From positions 1-19,764 of the forward strand of contig CAILKC010000148.1 of assembly GCA_903834675.1 (NCBI GenBank): a stretch of DNA of 19,764 bases. The letters are read 5' to 3'. Within the stretch, counting starts at the first letter, position 1, and every line of letters starts with the position of its first letter. The notes below the pieces were generated by a model that worked only from the letters and a program-made list of their open reading frames with translations, made no database searches and was not told the origin of the DNA. Position numbers and translations under genes: made by a program. This DNA comes from an uncultured Victivallales bacterium (GTDB lineage Bacteria > Verrucomicrobiota > Lentisphaeria > Oligosphaerales > JAFGRS01). Shown one piece after another: positions 1 through 8,079 of this stretch.

Positions 1-1
1 C

Positions 2-1753
2 ATGCCCGAGGTCCTCAACGAGGCCATTGACGAGGGGAAATTGGGGCTCTCCGCGGCGGCTCTGGCCGGACGCCTGGAGGTCCGCCCCGAGAAGTCCTCC
101 GAGGTCATCCAACTGCGTCTCGCGGGCCTGCCTGACGGGGCGCTGGCAGTGCGCGCGGTGAATGCCCTGGCCCAGGCCGCCGTCCGCCGCAATCGCGATT
201 TCTACGCCACCCAAATCCGCCAGATGCACGACGATTTTGCGGCCCGCGCCAAGGAGGCCGAGGGCAGCCTGAGCGCGGTGGATGCCAAGCTGAAAGCCTT
301 CCAGGAGGAACACCGCTTCCTCGAACCGCAGGCGGAGCATCAGGCTTACCTGGAGATGGTCTCGGCCATGTCGCAACGCCTGAGCGGTGCCCGCCTGGAA
401 CTCGAGGCGCTGGAGGTGCGGATCGGCAAGTACAAGACCCTGGCGGACGGGTTGCCGGACCAGGTCGTGCGCGAATCCTTTGAGGACAATCCGCTGAAGC
501 GCCGGCTGACGAACACCGAGGTCGCCCTGCTCCAGGCTCGCACCCAGTACGGTCCCGCCAACCCCCGTGTCAAGGAGCTCGAGAGTGAGATTGAGGAGAT
601 GCGTAAGGCATTGTCCGACAAAGCAATCAATGCCTCGATGGAGAATGTCTACGAACGGAATCCCCTGAAGGAGCAGTTCCGCCGGGATCTGCTGAATCTC
701 GAGGCCGAGCGGGAAGTGGCCCAGCAGCGGGTGGCCAGCCTGCAGACCGAGATGCGGGAACTGACCGCGCGCTTCGAGCCGATGCCCGCCCGCGACCTGA
801 CCTACCGCTCGTTGCTGGCCGAACGGACGATCGCCGAGGACTTCGTCAACTGCTTGCAGCGCAGCACCGGTGACGCGACCCTGGCGCTGCAGGTCGATCT
901 GGCTGACCTGGAGGTCATCGAACCCGCCACCGCGCCCGGCCGGGTGCGCTCGTCGCTGGCGCTTCTGGTGGCCCCGGTCGGCGCCGGGATGGGGGCCTTC
1001 GGGGTGCTGGTGCTGCTGCTCCTGGTGGAGTTGGCCGACCCGCGTATCCGGACGGCCCGGCAGCTCGACCTGCGTTACCTCATTCCCTGCGTGGCGGTGG
1101 TGCCGCAGCCCCGGCCGCGGGCGGGGGCTGCCGAGTCGGGCCTGCTGGCCTACTGCCGACGGCTGGCCGACGTCCTGCCGACCCACGGCAGCGACGGTCG
1201 GCGTGCCACGGTGGTGGGCTGGACCTCGGCCGCGGGCGGCGAGGGTGTCAGCCGACTCTGTTCGGAGTACGCTACCTACATGGCCGAGCGTGGCCTGGCC
1301 GTGGCGCGGGTGTGCTGGTCGACGCCGGCGGACCCGACAGAGCACGCCGGAGCCCGGCTGGAGGCCTACCTGCGCGATCAGGTCCCCTTCGACGCCTTGC
1401 CGGTCCGCGCCTCGGGCGTCGACGTCCTGTCGGTGTCCGGCCCGGTTGCTGATCTGCCGGAACGGGCGCAGAGCGTCAGCATGCGGCGCTTACAGGATGC
1501 GCTGACCTCGGGCTACGACCTCGTCTGCCTGGATCTCCCCGCCGTCAGCGCCGACCCCGCCGCCATCATCCTGGCACGCCAGGTGGACAGCCTGCTGGTG
1601 GTGGTAGCGGCAGGACGCACCCACCGGGGGCCCCTGAACGAGGCCCTCGAGCGGCTGCGGGAGGGCGGCAAGCGGCCGTTCGGATTCCTGCTCAACCATC
1701 CCGGCCACCGCGCCGGGGCGCGGCGCGCGGCCCCGGCGGAGGCGCTGGCATGA
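2..1753 (+). CDS. Wzc-like polysaccharide co-polymerase with degenerate BY-kinase domain (5' partial)
   Basis: Inner-membrane protein expected to control polymerisation and export of a surface polysaccharide with the Wza proteins downstream. Seen: a long charged, probably coiled-coil periplasmic region (about residues 60-270); a GNVR-like segment (about 260-315, with RDLTYRSLLAERTIAEDF and then VIEPATAPGR); one hydrophobic helix (about 318-342); and a cytoplasmic BY-kinase-type ATPase fold (about 395-575). The Walker A position reads TSAAGGEGVS, with Val416 where the catalytic Lys is expected. The Walker A' strand keeps Asp511 (LVCLDLPAV). There is no C-terminal tyrosine cluster. The usual N-terminal Wzz part with the first membrane helix is missing, so the gene is cut by the window edge and the first Met is probably internal. 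Its stop overlaps the next start (ATGA at 1750). The family call is firm. Loss of kinase activity is inferred. Confidence 0.88.
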   Translation: MPEVLNEAIDEGKLGLSAAALAGRLEVRPEKSSEVIQLRLAGLPDGALAVRAVNALAQAAVRRNRDFYATQIRQMHDDFAARAKEAEGSLSAVDAKLKAFQEEHRFLEPQAEHQAYLEMVSAMSQRLSGARLELEALEVRIGKYKTLADGLPDQVVRESFEDNPLKRRLTNTEVALLQARTQYGPANPRVKELESEIEEMRKALSDKAINASMENVYERNPLKEQFRRDLLNLEAEREVAQQRVASLQTEMRELTARFEPMPARDLTYRSLLAERTIAEDFVNCLQRSTGDATLALQVDLADLEVIEPATAPGRVRSSLALLVAPVGAGMGAFGVLVLLLLVELADPRIRTARQLDLRYLIPCVAVVPQPRPRAGAAESGLLAYCRRLADVLPTHGSDGRRATVVGWTSAAGGEGVSRLCSEYATYMAERGLAVARVCWSTPADPTEHAGARLEAYLRDQVPFDALPVRASGVDVLSVSGPVADLPERAQSVSMRRLQDALTSGYDLVCLDLPAVSADPAAIILARQVDSLLVVVAAGRTHRGPLNEALERLREGGKRPFGFLLNHPGHRAGARRAAPAEALA

Positions 1754-2835
1754 GCGCGCTCGAACGCGATTGGGGAAGGCTGGCGCGACGGCCCCTTTGC
1801 CGCCTGGCGGCTGGGCTGGCCGCCGCGCTTCTCTGCCGGGGCGCCGTCCTGGGCGCGGCCGAGACCCCGGCCCCCGCCGCCGCCCCCGTCGTCACTCCTG
1901 TCGCGGCCGAGTCCCCGGCCGCCAGCCCGGCCCCCGAGCCCTACCGCCTGCAGGTCGGGGACGTGGTGGAAATCTCCGTGTTCGGGCATCCTGATACCAC
2001 CTTCTCGGACGTCCCGGTCGCCCCCGACGGCAAGCTCTATTACCTCTTCCGCAATGGCGTCCCGGCGGCGGGCAAGACCCCGGCCGAGGTCAGTCGGGAG
2101 CTGGCCGCGGGCATGACCGAACTCTTCCCCGATCCGCGGGTGACCGTGGTTCCCATTCAGTTTGCGCGGAACCTGTTCATGATTCACGGCAAGGTTCGGG
2201 CGCCGGGCGTGTATGCCCTGGATATCCCCACCACGCTGCGCCAGGGCATCGCCCGGGCGGGGGGCATCGCCCAGGGGGTCTATCGCGCCACCACCGTCGA
2301 GATCGCCTCCCTGCGGGAAAGTTACGTGCTGCGGGGTGGACGGAAGCTCGAGGTCGACCTCGAACGCTTGCTCAACGAGAATGAGGCCAGCAAGGATGTG
2401 CTGCTGGAACCGGGCGACATCGTGTTTATCGCCTCCGGACTGGGCAAGAACGCGGAGATTTTCGTGCTGGGGGCGGTGCGACAGCCCCGGGCCATGGCCT
2501 ACACCGATGGGCTGACCTTGGTCGGGGCCCTGGCGGGAGGCGCGGCGGACATGGGCGGCACGACCGGGCTGGCGGACCTCGATGAGATCGTCGTGGTGCG
2601 CGGCTCGCTGGCGGATCCGCAGCCCACCGTCGTCAGTCTGAAGAAGATCCTGGCCGGCAAGGCACAGGACCTCTACCTCGTTCCCGGCGACCTCATCTAT
2701 GTGCCGACGAAACCATTCCAGTTTAGCCGCGAGCTGGCCAAGGAGGCGGTGCGTGTCTTCGTCCGCAGCTTTGCCTCCGGGGCCGGCACACAGTTGGTGG
2801 AAGATGTGCTTTTCCCGACTAAAACCACGCCGTGA
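1750..2835 (+). CDS. Wza-type polysaccharide export protein, copy 1
   Basis: Periplasmic/outer-membrane exporter of the Wza family (Poly_export plus SLBB domains), expected to form the outer-membrane channel for the polymer. Residues 1-38 look like a signal peptide (basic RLARRPLCRLAAG, then hydrophobic AALLCRGAVLGAA). An Ala/Pro-rich linker follows. The Poly_export domain begins at YRLQVGDVVEISVFGHPD (about 59-145). Two SLBB-like beta-grasp units follow (about 148-230 and 235-325), each starting with a FMIHGKVRAPG or FVLGAVRQP type strand and ending in a PGDIVFI or PGDLIYVP strand. The C-terminal FSRELAKEAVRVFVRSF resembles the amphipathic helix that forms the Wza outer-membrane pore. The Cys near residue 29 does not sit in a good lipobox. 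The start overlaps the upstream stop by 4 nt, and the 3' end overlaps the second copy by 32 nt. Confidence 0.9.
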   Translation: MSALERDWGRLARRPLCRLAAGLAAALLCRGAVLGAAETPAPAAAPVVTPVAAESPAASPAPEPYRLQVGDVVEISVFGHPDTTFSDVPVAPDGKLYYLFRNGVPAAGKTPAEVSRELAAGMTELFPDPRVTVVPIQFARNLFMIHGKVRAPGVYALDIPTTLRQGIARAGGIAQGVYRATTVEIASLRESYVLRGGRKLEVDLERLLNENEASKDVLLEPGDIVFIASGLGKNAEIFVLGAVRQPRAMAYTDGLTLVGALAGGAADMGGTTGLADLDEIVVVRGSLADPQPTVVSLKKILAGKAQDLYLVPGDLIYVPTKPFQFSRELAKEAVRVFVRSFASGAGTQLVEDVLFPTKTTP

Positions 2836-3913
2836 CGGGGCCCTGTCGGCCCGTCGGTTAGCGGCCCTCGGCCTGGCTCTGGGGGTCCTGCTCAGTGTCG
2901 GCTGCCGTGGGGCGCGGAAGCTGGATCTGACGGCGGCCGCGGCCGGGACGCCGGTACTGCTGCCGACGGAAGCGCCGAAGCCGCCGCCGCCCCTTCCGCC
3001 CGGCGGCGAGGTGTCGGCGGAGCCCTACCGCCTGGGGATCGGCGACGCGCTGGAGGTCTCCATCTACGGGCTGGACAACAGCCGCCGACGGGTGCCGATC
3101 GATCCCTCGGGTTCGATCACCTACATGGGGGTGGGCACGGTGCGGGCCGCCGGGCGGACCGTCGACGAGCTGCGGGAGGAATTGCAGCGGCTGCTGGCCC
3201 AGACCTACCGGTACTACCTGATCAACGTCGTTCCGGTGACCTTCGGGAGCCTGTCCTACACGGTCCTCGGGCAGGTCACCAATCCGGGGATGTACCCGAT
3301 GCACGGCCGAACCACCATCGTGGAAGCCCTCTGTCGAGCCGGCGGCCTCAGCAGCGGCCAGTACCGGGCCTCGACGGTCGACCTCGCCGACCTGCAACAC
3401 GCGGTCCTCATCCGCGGCGGCGCCACCGTGCCGGTCGACTTCGAAGCCCTTATCCTCAAGGGCGATACAGCCTGGAACGCTGACCTCGCCTCCGGGGACA
3501 TCATCCACATCCCCTCGGTGCTCAAGAAGAGTGTCTACGTCCTGGGGGAGGTGCAGTTTCCACGCAGCATCGGCTTCTACGGTTCGGTCACGCTCATGGG
3601 GGCGCTGGCGGAAGCGGGGGGCACGCTGGCGGGGGCCGGGCGGACGGCGTATCTGATCCGCGGCAAACTGGCCGAACCCCGCCTCGGCCAGGTGGACCTG
3701 GAGGATCTGCTGCGGGGCAAGGCCGCGGACGTGCCGCTGGCTCCCGACGATATCATCTACATTCCCGCTCGGCGCTTCGAATTTGCCCGCGGCGTCGTGG
3801 AGGCTGCCATGCGCTCGTTCGCCCTGACCGTGGCAGGGGACAGCGGCTCGGCTTTGTACCGTCAGCAGATCCGCGGGGGAACGGGCACCACGAAACCGAC
3901 GGTGCTGCCATGA
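2804..3913 (+). CDS. Wza-type polysaccharide export lipoprotein, copy 2
   Basis: A second Wza-family export protein of 369 residues, directly behind its paralogue. ATG 2804 is chosen because translation from it gives a plausible lipoprotein signal: a basic stretch (RLKPRR, SARR), the hydrophobic LAALGLALGVLLSVG, then Cys at about residue 34. No ATG or GTG exists in this frame between 2807 and the hydrophobic core. This start overlaps copy 1 by 32 nt. The mature protein has a Pro-rich linker (PKPPPPLPPGG), a Poly_export domain starting at YRLGIGDALEVSIYG, two SLBB-like units (YTVLGQVTNPGMY; VYVLGEVQFPRSIG) ending in SGDIIHIP and PDDIIYIP, and a C-terminal FEFARGVVEAAMRSFAL helix as in copy 1. 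The lipobox (SVGC) is slightly atypical. Copy 2 looks like the lipidated outer-membrane member of the pair, but the division of labour is inferred. Confidence 0.87.
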   Translation: MCFSRLKPRRDGALSARRLAALGLALGVLLSVGCRGARKLDLTAAAAGTPVLLPTEAPKPPPPLPPGGEVSAEPYRLGIGDALEVSIYGLDNSRRRVPIDPSGSITYMGVGTVRAAGRTVDELREELQRLLAQTYRYYLINVVPVTFGSLSYTVLGQVTNPGMYPMHGRTTIVEALCRAGGLSSGQYRASTVDLADLQHAVLIRGGATVPVDFEALILKGDTAWNADLASGDIIHIPSVLKKSVYVLGEVQFPRSIGFYGSVTLMGALAEAGGTLAGAGRTAYLIRGKLAEPRLGQVDLEDLLRGKAADVPLAPDDIIYIPARRFEFARGVVEAAMRSFALTVAGDSGSALYRQQIRGGTGTTKPTVLP

Positions 3914-3970
3914 CGGCGGAGGCACCAACCGCGCCACCGCCGCGGCGGCCACCTGGGACCGAGTGAGACT

Positions 3971-5536
3971 ATGGCTTCCGAAAACACTGCCGCACCCGCC
4001 CCCACCGAGCCGCCGCCGGGCGTGTTCTTCTCGGCCCGCACCATGGGCGGAGTCCCCTGGATGCTGTTGAGCAAGCTGGTGCTCTTCGCCGTCTACTTCG
4101 GCATCTCCGTGATCGCCGTCCGCCAACTGGGCGCCGCCAAGTACGGAGTCTACAGCCTGTGCAAGAACCTCAGCGAGTACCTGGTGGTGTTCTGCGGGCT
4201 GGGTCTGAATGCCGCCCTGATTCGTTTTTTGCCGGAACTCGAGCTCAATCATAACCGGGCCGGGATGATTCGCTTGTTGCGGCGCGCCTTCGCCCTGCAG
4301 GCGGTCGCGGCGGTGGGGTGCGGCGTGGCGCTGCAGGTGGCGTTGCCGCTGCTGAACCGGGCTTTCGGGGTGTCTTTTGGCCATCTGCTGTGGCTGACTG
4401 GGGTCCTGGTTGCCGCCGTGGTGGCCAAGGGCTTCGCCAACGATACTCTGACCGCTCTTTTCCGCAGCCGCGACGTGTGCATTCTGGGGATTGGGCAGGG
4501 CCTGCTTTGGGTGGCCCTTCTCTATGTGGGAATGCGTTTTCGGCCCGAGGCGGGGACGGTGCTGGCCGCTCAGGCGGTGTCGTTCGCCGCCGCGGCCGTG
4601 GTGGGTTTCGTGCTGCTGGTTGCGCACATTCGGGGGTTGCACTGGCGTTCCCCCCCACAAGGCATCGGCAAAGCGCGGGTTCTGCGCACCGCCCTGCCCA
4701 TCATGGGGGGCAGTCTGATCCGCATGCTGATGGACAAGTACACCGAGGTGTTCTTTCTGGGGGCGTTCTTCTCTACCCAACTGGTCGGCATCTACGACCT
4801 GGGCTACTCGACGCCCGCCATCGTCATCGGGCTGGTGCCCACGGCGGTACAGTCGCTGTTTCTCTCCGGTTTCGCTGAGGCCTACACCCGCGACCCCAAC
4901 TGCCTGCCCCGCCTGGTGAATGCGTGCTACAAGGGACTCATTCTGATTGCCGTGCCCCTGGCCGCGTTCGGCGTCTTCTTTGCCCCGCAGGGGATTGTGC
5001 TGATCTACGGCGAGAGCATGCGCGCCGCGGGTCCGGTGGCGTCCGCCTTCTGTGTTTTCCACGTTTTGCCGCTGGTATCGATTCCCCTGTCGATGGCGAT
5101 CACGGCCCGCGAGAAGAACCTCGATATGCTGCCGATGCTGCTGCTCCAGGTGTGCTTGAACCTGGCTCTGGACGTCGCCCTGATACCCCACTTCGGCATG
5201 GCCGGCGCGGTGGTTGCGGTCTATGGCACCTACGCGCTGACGATTCCCCTCCGCCTGCGGACCGTGCGCCGTCTCATCGGCGGGATCTTCTTCCCCACGG
5301 GGTTCCTGCTGCGCATCGCCATTCCCTCGCTCATCCTGTCTGCGGCGCCCGCCTTCCTGGCGAACCGGCTGACGCTCCCTGCCCTGCTCGGACTGGGCTG
5401 CGCCTACCTGGCGGTCGGGGCGGTTTGCCTGCGCCTGTTCCGCCTGGTACATTCCGAAGACCTGAGGGATTTCCGCTCCCTGGGTATCGGGCGGCTCAAC
5501 CGCGTTCTCGACCTTGTCGCGGGAGTTCCCAGATGA
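3971..5536 (+). CDS. Wzx-type polysaccharide flippase (MOP superfamily)
   Basis: A 521-residue polytopic membrane protein with about 12-14 hydrophobic helices, matching the polysaccharide biosynthesis/RfbX-type branch of the MOP flippases. The opening (SARTMGGVPWMLLSKLVLFAVYFGISVIAVRQLG, about residues 18-52, then KYGVYSLCKNLSEYL) is the typical helix 1-2 signature of these transporters. The LNLALDVALIPHFGMAGAVVA motif in the C-terminal half is also typical. Expected role: moving the lipid-linked repeat unit from the cytoplasmic to the periplasmic face. It is separated from copy 2 of the export protein by 57 nt, the widest gap in this part of the operon. Its stop overlaps the pyruvyl transferase start (ATGA at 5533). 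Substrate specificity cannot be read from the sequence. Confidence 0.9.
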   Translation: MASENTAAPAPTEPPPGVFFSARTMGGVPWMLLSKLVLFAVYFGISVIAVRQLGAAKYGVYSLCKNLSEYLVVFCGLGLNAALIRFLPELELNHNRAGMIRLLRRAFALQAVAAVGCGVALQVALPLLNRAFGVSFGHLLWLTGVLVAAVVAKGFANDTLTALFRSRDVCILGIGQGLLWVALLYVGMRFRPEAGTVLAAQAVSFAAAAVVGFVLLVAHIRGLHWRSPPQGIGKARVLRTALPIMGGSLIRMLMDKYTEVFFLGAFFSTQLVGIYDLGYSTPAIVIGLVPTAVQSLFLSGFAEAYTRDPNCLPRLVNACYKGLILIAVPLAAFGVFFAPQGIVLIYGESMRAAGPVASAFCVFHVLPLVSIPLSMAITAREKNLDMLPMLLLQVCLNLALDVALIPHFGMAGAVVAVYGTYALTIPLRLRTVRRLIGGIFFPTGFLLRIAIPSLILSAAPAFLANRLTLPALLGLGCAYLAVGAVCLRLFRLVHSEDLRDFRSLGIGRLNRVLDLVAGVPR

Positions 5537-6786
5537 CCGCTCCACGCATCCTCATCGGCGGGGTCCCGTTCGGCTGCGATAACGTCGGGGATGAGGCCAT
5601 CCTCGAGTGCATCGTCGGCATCCTCCGTCACGACTGTCCCGGCGCGCGCCTCACCGTCAGCACCAACGACGGACCGGCCACGGCGCGCAAGCTCGGGGTG
5701 GAGACGCTGGAGTTGTTCGGTTTCAGTCCGCCGTACAGCCGCACCCGCATGGCCGAGGCCCTGCGCAGCCATGATGCCTTCGTCTGGGGTGGCGCCACCG
5801 GGCTGTCCGACTATCCCGAAATCCCCCTCGGAATGCTGCGACTGGCCCGCGAGGCGGGCCGCACCACGGTGCTCTGGGGAGTCGGCATGAACAGCGAACT
5901 CAACCCGGTCTGGTACACCCTTCTCCCCGGGCGGCGCCGCACCCTCCTGCAGTGGCTCAGCCGCTGTACGGGGGGCCGTTTCGACGCCGTGCGGGCCGAA
6001 GAGCAACGGCGCCAGGGGCGGGCCCGGCAGCGCATCTGCCAGGAACTGTCGCAGGCGTCCCTGGTGGTCCTCAGGGACGAGCCCAGCCTCCGCGAAGTGC
6101 GGCGCTGCGGCCCCCTCCCCGGCGCCCTCGTCGGGGCCGACTCGGCGCTGCTGCTCGAACCGACTCCCCTCGAGCAGGTGCGGCTCCCCGAAGCGACGCG
6201 GCGCTTTCTGTCGGCGCCCGGCCGCAAAGTCGGTCTGTGCGTGTCGGCCCAGCGCGAGATTCGCGACCGCGCCGGGCTGGTGGCTATGCTTGACCGCCTG
6301 GTGGACGAGGGGCAGGCGCGGATCGTCTTCGTCCCCATGAATCCGCTCACCGACGCGCTGCTGATGCGGGGGCTGCGAGAGGCGATGCGGCAGCCGGAGC
6401 AGGCCGTGGTGGTGGAGGGCCGCTACGAGCCCGGCGAGATCCTGGCCGTGGCGGGCACCCTGGATGTGATCGCTTCCAGTCGGCTCCATCTGCTGATCCT
6501 GGCCTCGATCCTGCACGTGCCCATCATCGGCATCAGCCGCGGGTCCAAAGTAGACAACTTTCTGGAGCCTTTCGGGCTGACCTCGGTCGGCAGTGTCGAG
6601 ACCTGCGACTTCGGGCGCCTGGAGAGCGAGTTTCGGCGGCTGCTGGCCGAGCGGGCTGGCTTCGATCGCCGCAGCCGCGAGGTCCGCCAGGAGCTGCTGG
6701 CCCGGCTGGAACGAGCCCGGCTCCGCCTGCGCGAGGTATGGGGATCGACTAGGGCCGCGGCTGACCGCGCGGGAGGCGAGGAATGA
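5533..6786 (+). CDS. Polysaccharide pyruvyl transferase family protein
   Basis: A 417-residue member of the PS_pyruv_trans (CsaB/WcaK) family, which transfers pyruvate from phosphoenolpyruvate to form a ketal on a sugar of a surface polymer. Seen: an N-terminal GGVPFGCDNVGDEAILECIV, the family's N(V/L)GDE signature; a central WGGATGLSD strand-loop; TVLWGVGMNS; and the C-terminal SRLHLLILASILHVPIIGIS, the conserved 'SRLH' segment. The residues after it (KVDNFLEPFGL) are also typical. The start ATG 5533 overlaps the flippase stop. The open frame runs further upstream, but only as an antisense-free shadow of the flippase gene. The stop overlaps the next start (ATGA at 6783). In the operon it probably makes the polymer acidic by pyruvylation, although some family members have other roles. 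Confidence 0.85.
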   Translation: MTAPRILIGGVPFGCDNVGDEAILECIVGILRHDCPGARLTVSTNDGPATARKLGVETLELFGFSPPYSRTRMAEALRSHDAFVWGGATGLSDYPEIPLGMLRLAREAGRTTVLWGVGMNSELNPVWYTLLPGRRRTLLQWLSRCTGGRFDAVRAEEQRRQGRARQRICQELSQASLVVLRDEPSLREVRRCGPLPGALVGADSALLLEPTPLEQVRLPEATRRFLSAPGRKVGLCVSAQREIRDRAGLVAMLDRLVDEGQARIVFVPMNPLTDALLMRGLREAMRQPEQAVVVEGRYEPGEILAVAGTLDVIASSRLHLLILASILHVPIIGISRGSKVDNFLEPFGLTSVGSVETCDFGRLESEFRRLLAERAGFDRRSREVRQELLARLERARLRLREVWGSTRAAADRAGGEE

Positions 6787-8036
6787 GCGTGGAACTCCGC
6801 AAGGTGGTCCAGGTGCTGCGGCGGGTCAACCCCGACCGTTGGGGCGGCACCGAGACGGTCGTGTTCAGCACGGCCGAAGAGCTGATCGCGCGCGGCATCG
6901 CCAGTCCGGTGTTCTGCGCCGCGATGATGGCGCCCCCGGGAGCGGTGAGCGTCCGTGGCGTTGCGGTGCGGCGCTTCCCGTATGTGTACCCTTGGCTGTT
7001 CCTCGGTCCGGAGGCGCGCCGGGCCCTGGATTTGAAGGGTGGCAATGCCTGGTCCTACGCCCTCTACCGGGCCTTGTTGAGCGAGCCGGAGGTGTCGATC
7101 CTGCACGCGCACGTCCAGCTTCGCTTCGGGGGCACGGTCCGCACCGTGGCGCGGCGGCGGGGTATTCCCTACGTGGTCTCCCTGCATGGCGGCCAGTTCC
7201 GGGTGCCGGAGGCCGAAAATGCCGACATGATCGAGCCCTTCCGCGGCAAGCTCGAATGGGGCAAGTTGATCGGCCTGCTGCTGGGCTCTCGGCGGACCCT
7301 CAGCGATGCCGCCGCCATCATCTGCGTCGGGGCGAACGAGGTGTCCGAGGTCCAGGCGCGCTATCCCGGCAAGCGGGTCGAGTACGTGCCTAATGGCGTC
7401 CGCGTCGATCACTTCGCCAAAGCGGATGGCGACCTCTTCCGCCGCCGCTGCGGAGCGGCGCCGGGCGATAAACTGGTGGTCTGCGTGTCGCGCCTCGACT
7501 ACCAGAAGAACCAACTGCTGCTGGTGCAGGCCTTTGCCCGCTTCCTGAAGCAGCATCGCGACTGGCGTCTGGTCCTGGTGGGGCCGGTCACGGCGGAGGC
7601 CTACCACGAGCGCATCCTGGCGACCGCGGCCGCGAGCATCCCAAAGGATCGGTTCACCGTGATCCCCGGCTTCGGTCCGGAGGATCCGCTGCTGCCGGCG
7701 GCCTTCCGGGCGGCGGATATCTTCGTCCTGCCCACCCGGCACGAACCCTTCGGGATCGTGGTCTTGGAGGCCTGGGCGGCTCGTGCCCCCGTGATCGCGA
7801 CTCGAGTCGGCGGCATCCCGGGCTTTGCCGAGGACGGCAAAGACGTGCTATTTTTCCCGCCCGACGATGAAGAGGCCCTGGTGCAGCGCCTGGAAACCTT
7901 GGCGCAGAACCCCGAACTGCGGCGGGCCTTGGGGGAGGCGGGTCACGAGAAGGCGCGGCGCGACTACGACTGGGCGGTCATCGCGCGCCGCACCGAGAGC
8001 CTGTATCGAGAGGTGATTGCCGCCCACGGGGGCTGA
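6783..8036 (+). CDS. Glycosyltransferase, GT4 family (first)
   Basis: A 417-residue GT-B fold, retaining-type glycosyltransferase. The N-terminal half carries RVNPDRWGGTETVVFSTAEELIARG (acceptor-side glycine-rich loop near residue 20) and ILHAHVQLRFGG, with YVVSLHGGQ following. The C-terminal nucleotide-sugar domain has VPNGVRVDHF, CVSRLDYQKNQLLLVQAFARF and the GT4 E-x7-E signature in HEPFGIVVLEAWAA, then TRVGGIPGF. It probably adds one sugar to the lipid-linked repeat unit in the cytoplasm. Start ATG 6783 overlaps the previous stop by 4 nt and is preceded by a purine-rich GGGAGGCGAGG ribosome-binding region. Donor and acceptor are unknown. Confidence 0.9.
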   Translation: MSVELRKVVQVLRRVNPDRWGGTETVVFSTAEELIARGIASPVFCAAMMAPPGAVSVRGVAVRRFPYVYPWLFLGPEARRALDLKGGNAWSYALYRALLSEPEVSILHAHVQLRFGGTVRTVARRRGIPYVVSLHGGQFRVPEAENADMIEPFRGKLEWGKLIGLLLGSRRTLSDAAAIICVGANEVSEVQARYPGKRVEYVPNGVRVDHFAKADGDLFRRRCGAAPGDKLVVCVSRLDYQKNQLLLVQAFARFLKQHRDWRLVLVGPVTAEAYHERILATAAASIPKDRFTVIPGFGPEDPLLPAAFRAADIFVLPTRHEPFGIVVLEAWAARAPVIATRVGGIPGFAEDGKDVLFFPPDDEEALVQRLETLAQNPELRRALGEAGHEKARRDYDWAVIARRTESLYREVIAAHGG

Positions 8037-8070
8037 CGGCGGCGGCTTAGGGGTCCCGGAGACGAAGGGC

Positions 8071-8075
8071 GAGGT
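8071..8075 (+). promoter_or_regulatory. Ribosome binding site deciding the start of the second GT4 gene
   Basis: GAGGT five bases before ATG 8080, inside the 43-nt gap after the first GT4 gene. It supports 8080 rather than the in-frame ATG at 8017. Confidence 0.6.
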
Positions 8076-8079
8076 AAGC

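Noticed and set aside
2699..2803. Longer start for the second export protein
   Set aside because: The extra 35 residues would precede a normal lipoprotein signal and overlap the first copy by 137 nt. ATG 2804 gives a signal at the N-terminus.
2858..5545. 895-codon open frame on the minus strand
   Set aside because: It lies antisense to the two strongest family matches nearby (export protein and flippase). Its Gln/His/Arg-rich composition is the usual artefact of reading GC-rich genes on the opposite strand. No domain is recognisable.
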